Shown here: piece by piece, positions 12,576 to 15,305 of the stretch
How positions within the stretch are numbered: the stretch's first letter is position 1
Layout of the letters: each line of letters begins with the position of its first letter
Assembly: GCA_965370715.1 (NCBI GenBank)
Contig: CBDUVQ010000014.1
Coordinates: forward strand, 1 to 15,305
Reading direction: 5' to 3'
From: JAFCBV01 sp965370715
GTDB taxonomy: Archaea; EX4484-52; B79-G9
Length of the DNA stretch: 15,305 nt
Program-made: the position numbers and the translations under genes
The notes under the pieces: model-generated
What the model saw: only the letters and a program-made list of their open reading frames with translations
What the model was told of the DNA's origin: nothing
Database searches by the model: none

Positions 12576-15269
12576 ATGAATACCATGAACTTCAAAAGCC
12601 TTGATGATAAGTGGAACAAGCGCTGGGACAAAGAAAAAATATTCCGCGCAAACACGAAGAGCAAAAAGCCGAAATATTATGTCCTTGAAATGTTTCCATA
12701 CCCGTCAGGAAAACTGCACATGGGGCATGTCCGCAATTACTCTATCGGCGACGTTATTGCGCGCTACAAACGGATGCAGGGCTTTAATGTGCTTTACCCA
12801 ATGGGCTACGACTCATTCGGTATGCCTGCAGAGAACGCAGCAATACAAGGCAATGCGCACCCCAAGGCATGGACTGACAACACAATAAAAATGATGAAAG
12901 AGCAGCAGACAGAAATGGGTTTCTCGTACGATTGGGAACGGATGGTTGCGACGTGCCGCCCGGACTATTACAAATGGAACCAGTGGATATTTCTTAAGAT
13001 GCTTGAACGCGGGCTTGCCTACAAAAAGGAGGCGCCTGTCAACTGGTGCCCGAAGTGCGAAACAGTTCTTGCAAATGAGCAGGTTGAAGATGGAAAATGC
13101 TGGCGCTGCAAAACTGAGGTCGAGGAAAAAAATCTTTCCCAGTGGTTCTTTAAAATTACAGAATACGCTGACGAACTTTTACAGGAGATTGACAACCTCA
13201 CTGAGTGGCCGGAGCGCGTGCGCGTCATGCAAAGAAACTGGATTGGCAAAAGCTTTGGAGTTGACATACACTTCAAGCTTGAAGACACAGACACAATACT
13301 TCCGACATTCACTACACGATGCGACACAGTTTTCAGCGTGACATTCCTTGCACTCGCACCGGAGCATCCGATGATTACAGATCTTGTTAAAGGAACAAAG
13401 TATGAAAAAGGCGCAAAAGACTTTGTGCGCAAGATGAAAAAACAAACCATTGCAGACCGCGTCAATGAAGAAAAAGAAAAAGAAGGTTTCTTCACAGGCA
13501 AGTATGCAATAAATCCTGCAAACAAAGAAAAAGTGCCAATATATATAGCGAACTTTGCACTGATGTACGGAAGCGGAATTGTCATGTGCGACGCGCACGA
13601 CAAGCGCGACTTCCGCTTTGCCAGAAAATACAAAATACCACTCAAATTTGTGATAAGCAAAGACGGAAAATCCATTGACCCAAAAGATTACCGCGATGCA
13701 TTCACTGACGACGGACTGCTTTTCGATTCAGGAAAATTTAGTGGCATGAACAACCGCGAAGCTCTTCCAAAAATGGCTAAGTGGCTTGAGAAAGAAAAGT
13801 TCGGCAAAAATACAGTCAACTACAAGATACGCGACTGGCTCATCTCAAGACAAAGATATTGGGGAACACCCATACCCATAATATACTGCGACAAGTGCGG
13901 CGCTGTTCCGGTTCCTGAAAAAGACCTGCCTGTTGTTTTGCCAGAAGACGTAAAATTCACAGGTGAAGGCAACCCACTTAAGACATCCAAAAAATTCATG
14001 AGTGCAAAGTGCCCTAATTGCGGCAACGATGCAACGCGCGAGACAGACACAATGGATACCTTTGTTGATTCCTCATGGTATTTCTTTAGATACTGCTCAC
14101 CGAATGAAAGCAAACTGCCATTTGACAAAAAAGAATCTGCATACTGGATGCCTGTTGACCAGTACATCGGCGGCATTGAGCATGCAGTGCTTCATCTTCT
14201 TTACGCAAGATTTTTCACAAAGGTTCTTCGCGACCTTGGCCTAACAAAAGTAAATGAACCATTCAAGCGCCTCCTTGCGCAAGGCATGGTGCTAAAAGGC
14301 GGGGTCAAGATGTCAAAGTCACTCGGCAATGTGGTCGACCCGACAGAAATAATCAACAAGTTCGGTGCAGACACTGCGCGCCTTTTCATGCTTTCGACAG
14401 CTCTTCCTGAAAAAGAGCTTGAATGGGACGAGCGCGGGGTTGATGCATCAAACAGGCTCCTTGCGCGCGTCTACAATTTCGTGCAGGAGAATAAAGACAA
14501 AATCAAGCAAGGCAAAATAAATACAAAAACACTCAGCCAGAACGCAAAATATCTTTTGAGCAGGACAAACAGCACAATTCGCGATGTCAAGGATGATTTT
14601 GACAACTTCCGCTTCAGCTTTGCTGCAACAAAGATAACCGCGCTCTTTAATGATGCGCGCGACTTTCTGGAATACGCAGAAAATCCTGATAAAAACGAGC
14701 TTTCGGTTTTTACAAAAGCAACAGAAACCATTGTCATCCTTCTTGCACCTTTCACCCCGCACGTATGCGAGGAGATGTGGGAACTCATTGGCAAAAAGCA
14801 GATGATTTCCGAAGAATCGTGGCCGAAGCATAATGAAAAAGAAATTGATGAGAAAACTGAAAACTACAGGCAGTTCGCAGAAAAAGTAGTGGATGATGTT
14901 AAATCAATAAAGAAGATTTTACAGGGCTCTGCAAAAAAAATCACTATATATGTCGCGCCAAAATGGAAGCACAAGGTTTATGCTCTTGCAGAAAAAAAGC
15001 CAAAGAACCTTGTGGCAGAAATCATGAAGAGCGCGGACATAAAAAAGCAGGGAAAGGATGCTGTGAAGTTCGCGCAAACACTTTCAAAGCGCCCTGTTCT
15101 CGTTAAAGTGCTTTCTGCAAAAGACGAAATGGATGCGCTCGCAGGACACAAGAAGTTCCTTGAGCAAGAGCTTAGCGCAGAAATTGAGATTTTGTCTGCT
15201 GAGGGCAGCGCATCAGAAAAAGCAAAGAGAGCTGAACCAGGGAAACCAGGGTTTGAAATTTCTTACTAA
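12576..15269 (+). CDS. leuS: Leucyl-tRNA synthetase, bacterial-type body with archaeal-like C-terminus
   Basis: Class I synthetase that joins leucine to tRNA-Leu using ATP, 897 residues. The order is: HMGH (HIGH motif, residues 48-51) in a bacterial-type context (MFPYPSGKLHMGH...); a first zinc knuckle C158, C161, C175, C178; the CP1 editing domain with TTRCDT (246-251) and AHDKRD (340-345), where bacterial enzymes usually have TTRPDT and VPxHDxRD; a second zinc site C438, C441, C479, C482; the DTMDTFVDSSWYFFRY region; and KMSKS (578-582). The anticodon-binding helical domain follows. From about residue 789 (ITIYVAPKWKHKVYALA, GKDAVKFAQTL, ending in KRAEPGKPGFEI) the sequence resembles the C-terminal domain of archaeal LeuRS, not the bacterial one. 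The ATG at 12585 is an alternative start. It lies last in the cluster, five bases after the 105-aa gene. Confidence 0.95.
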   Translation: MNTMNFKSLDDKWNKRWDKEKIFRANTKSKKPKYYVLEMFPYPSGKLHMGHVRNYSIGDVIARYKRMQGFNVLYPMGYDSFGMPAENAAIQGNAHPKAWTDNTIKMMKEQQTEMGFSYDWERMVATCRPDYYKWNQWIFLKMLERGLAYKKEAPVNWCPKCETVLANEQVEDGKCWRCKTEVEEKNLSQWFFKITEYADELLQEIDNLTEWPERVRVMQRNWIGKSFGVDIHFKLEDTDTILPTFTTRCDTVFSVTFLALAPEHPMITDLVKGTKYEKGAKDFVRKMKKQTIADRVNEEKEKEGFFTGKYAINPANKEKVPIYIANFALMYGSGIVMCDAHDKRDFRFARKYKIPLKFVISKDGKSIDPKDYRDAFTDDGLLFDSGKFSGMNNREALPKMAKWLEKEKFGKNTVNYKIRDWLISRQRYWGTPIPIIYCDKCGAVPVPEKDLPVVLPEDVKFTGEGNPLKTSKKFMSAKCPNCGNDATRETDTMDTFVDSSWYFFRYCSPNESKLPFDKKESAYWMPVDQYIGGIEHAVLHLLYARFFTKVLRDLGLTKVNEPFKRLLAQGMVLKGGVKMSKSLGNVVDPTEIINKFGADTARLFMLSTALPEKELEWDERGVDASNRLLARVYNFVQENKDKIKQGKINTKTLSQNAKYLLSRTNSTIRDVKDDFDNFRFSFAATKITALFNDARDFLEYAENPDKNELSVFTKATETIVILLAPFTPHVCEEMWELIGKKQMISEESWPKHNEKEIDEKTENYRQFAEKVVDDVKSIKKILQGSAKKITIYVAPKWKHKVYALAEKKPKNLVAEIMKSADIKKQGKDAVKFAQTLSKRPVLVKVLSAKDEMDALAGHKKFLEQELSAEIEILSAEGSASEKAKRAEPGKPGFEISY

Positions 15270-15305
15270 ACCTGATTCTTTTAAGTGTTTTGCGACATCT
15301 GTATC

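Noticed and set aside
13019..14831. Long minus-strand frames opposite leuS
   Set aside because: They lie antisense to a well-supported conserved gene and have Cys/Ser/Phe-rich composition typical of shadow frames.

Overview
The window is archaeal. The ribosomal proteins are of archaeal type and order, promoters carry TTTATATA-like TATA boxes, and several transcripts look leaderless. A MinD-type ATPase is present, and leucyl-tRNA synthetase has a bacterial-type body with an archaeal-looking C-terminal domain. I cannot name the species. An uncultivated archaeon, possibly of a DPANN-like lineage, fits, but that is inference.

Left part (1-5145, minus strand): the start of the S10/spc-type ribosomal operon, uL3-uL4-uL23-uL2-uS19-uL22-uS3, with gaps of 16 bases or fewer or short overlaps; uS3 runs off the left edge. 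Three proteins (uL23, uL22, uS3) carry long Lys/Glu/Ala/Val/Pro-rich tails, and uS3 ends the window in VKPE repeats. The operon has a clear TATA box at 5135-5145 and a leader of about 165 nt that folds on paper into a run of five consecutive stem-loops. No coding sequence recognised as a known family lies in the leader.

Middle part (5218-10704): an accessory-looking, AT-richer stretch. It holds a 160-aa protein with a possible PLD-like fold (minus), a 72-aa winged-helix regulator (minus), a 61-aa possible ribbon-helix-helix protein (plus), and a type IIG-like restriction-modification gene (plus) cut by one in-frame TAA into a nuclease piece and a methylase/specificity piece. After these come a 53-aa AbrB/SpoVT-like DNA-binding protein (minus, converging on the methylase) and an operon of two unrecognised genes (minus). 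A near-palindrome TTAG(A/G)TA(C/T)CTAA sits 8 nt before the abrB-like start codon and again 8 nt before a small open frame at 10863, which suggests an operator.

Right part (10944-15305): a minD/parA-like ATPase gene (minus) diverges from a plus-strand cluster. The cluster has two tiny single-membrane-span proteins (38 and 32 aa, not previously called by length-based gene finding), each ending in a GC-rich hairpin that puts the stop codon in the loop and is followed by a T-run. An unrecognised 105-aa protein follows, then leuS.

Functionally, the two ends are housekeeping (ribosome assembly, leucine charging, spatial ATPase). The centre is a candidate small defence/regulatory island with a damaged or naturally split restriction enzyme. 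The items most worth follow-up are the structured ribosomal leader, the paired mini-membrane genes with stop-codon hairpins, the shared operator-start module, the in-frame stop in the restriction gene and the mosaic LeuRS.
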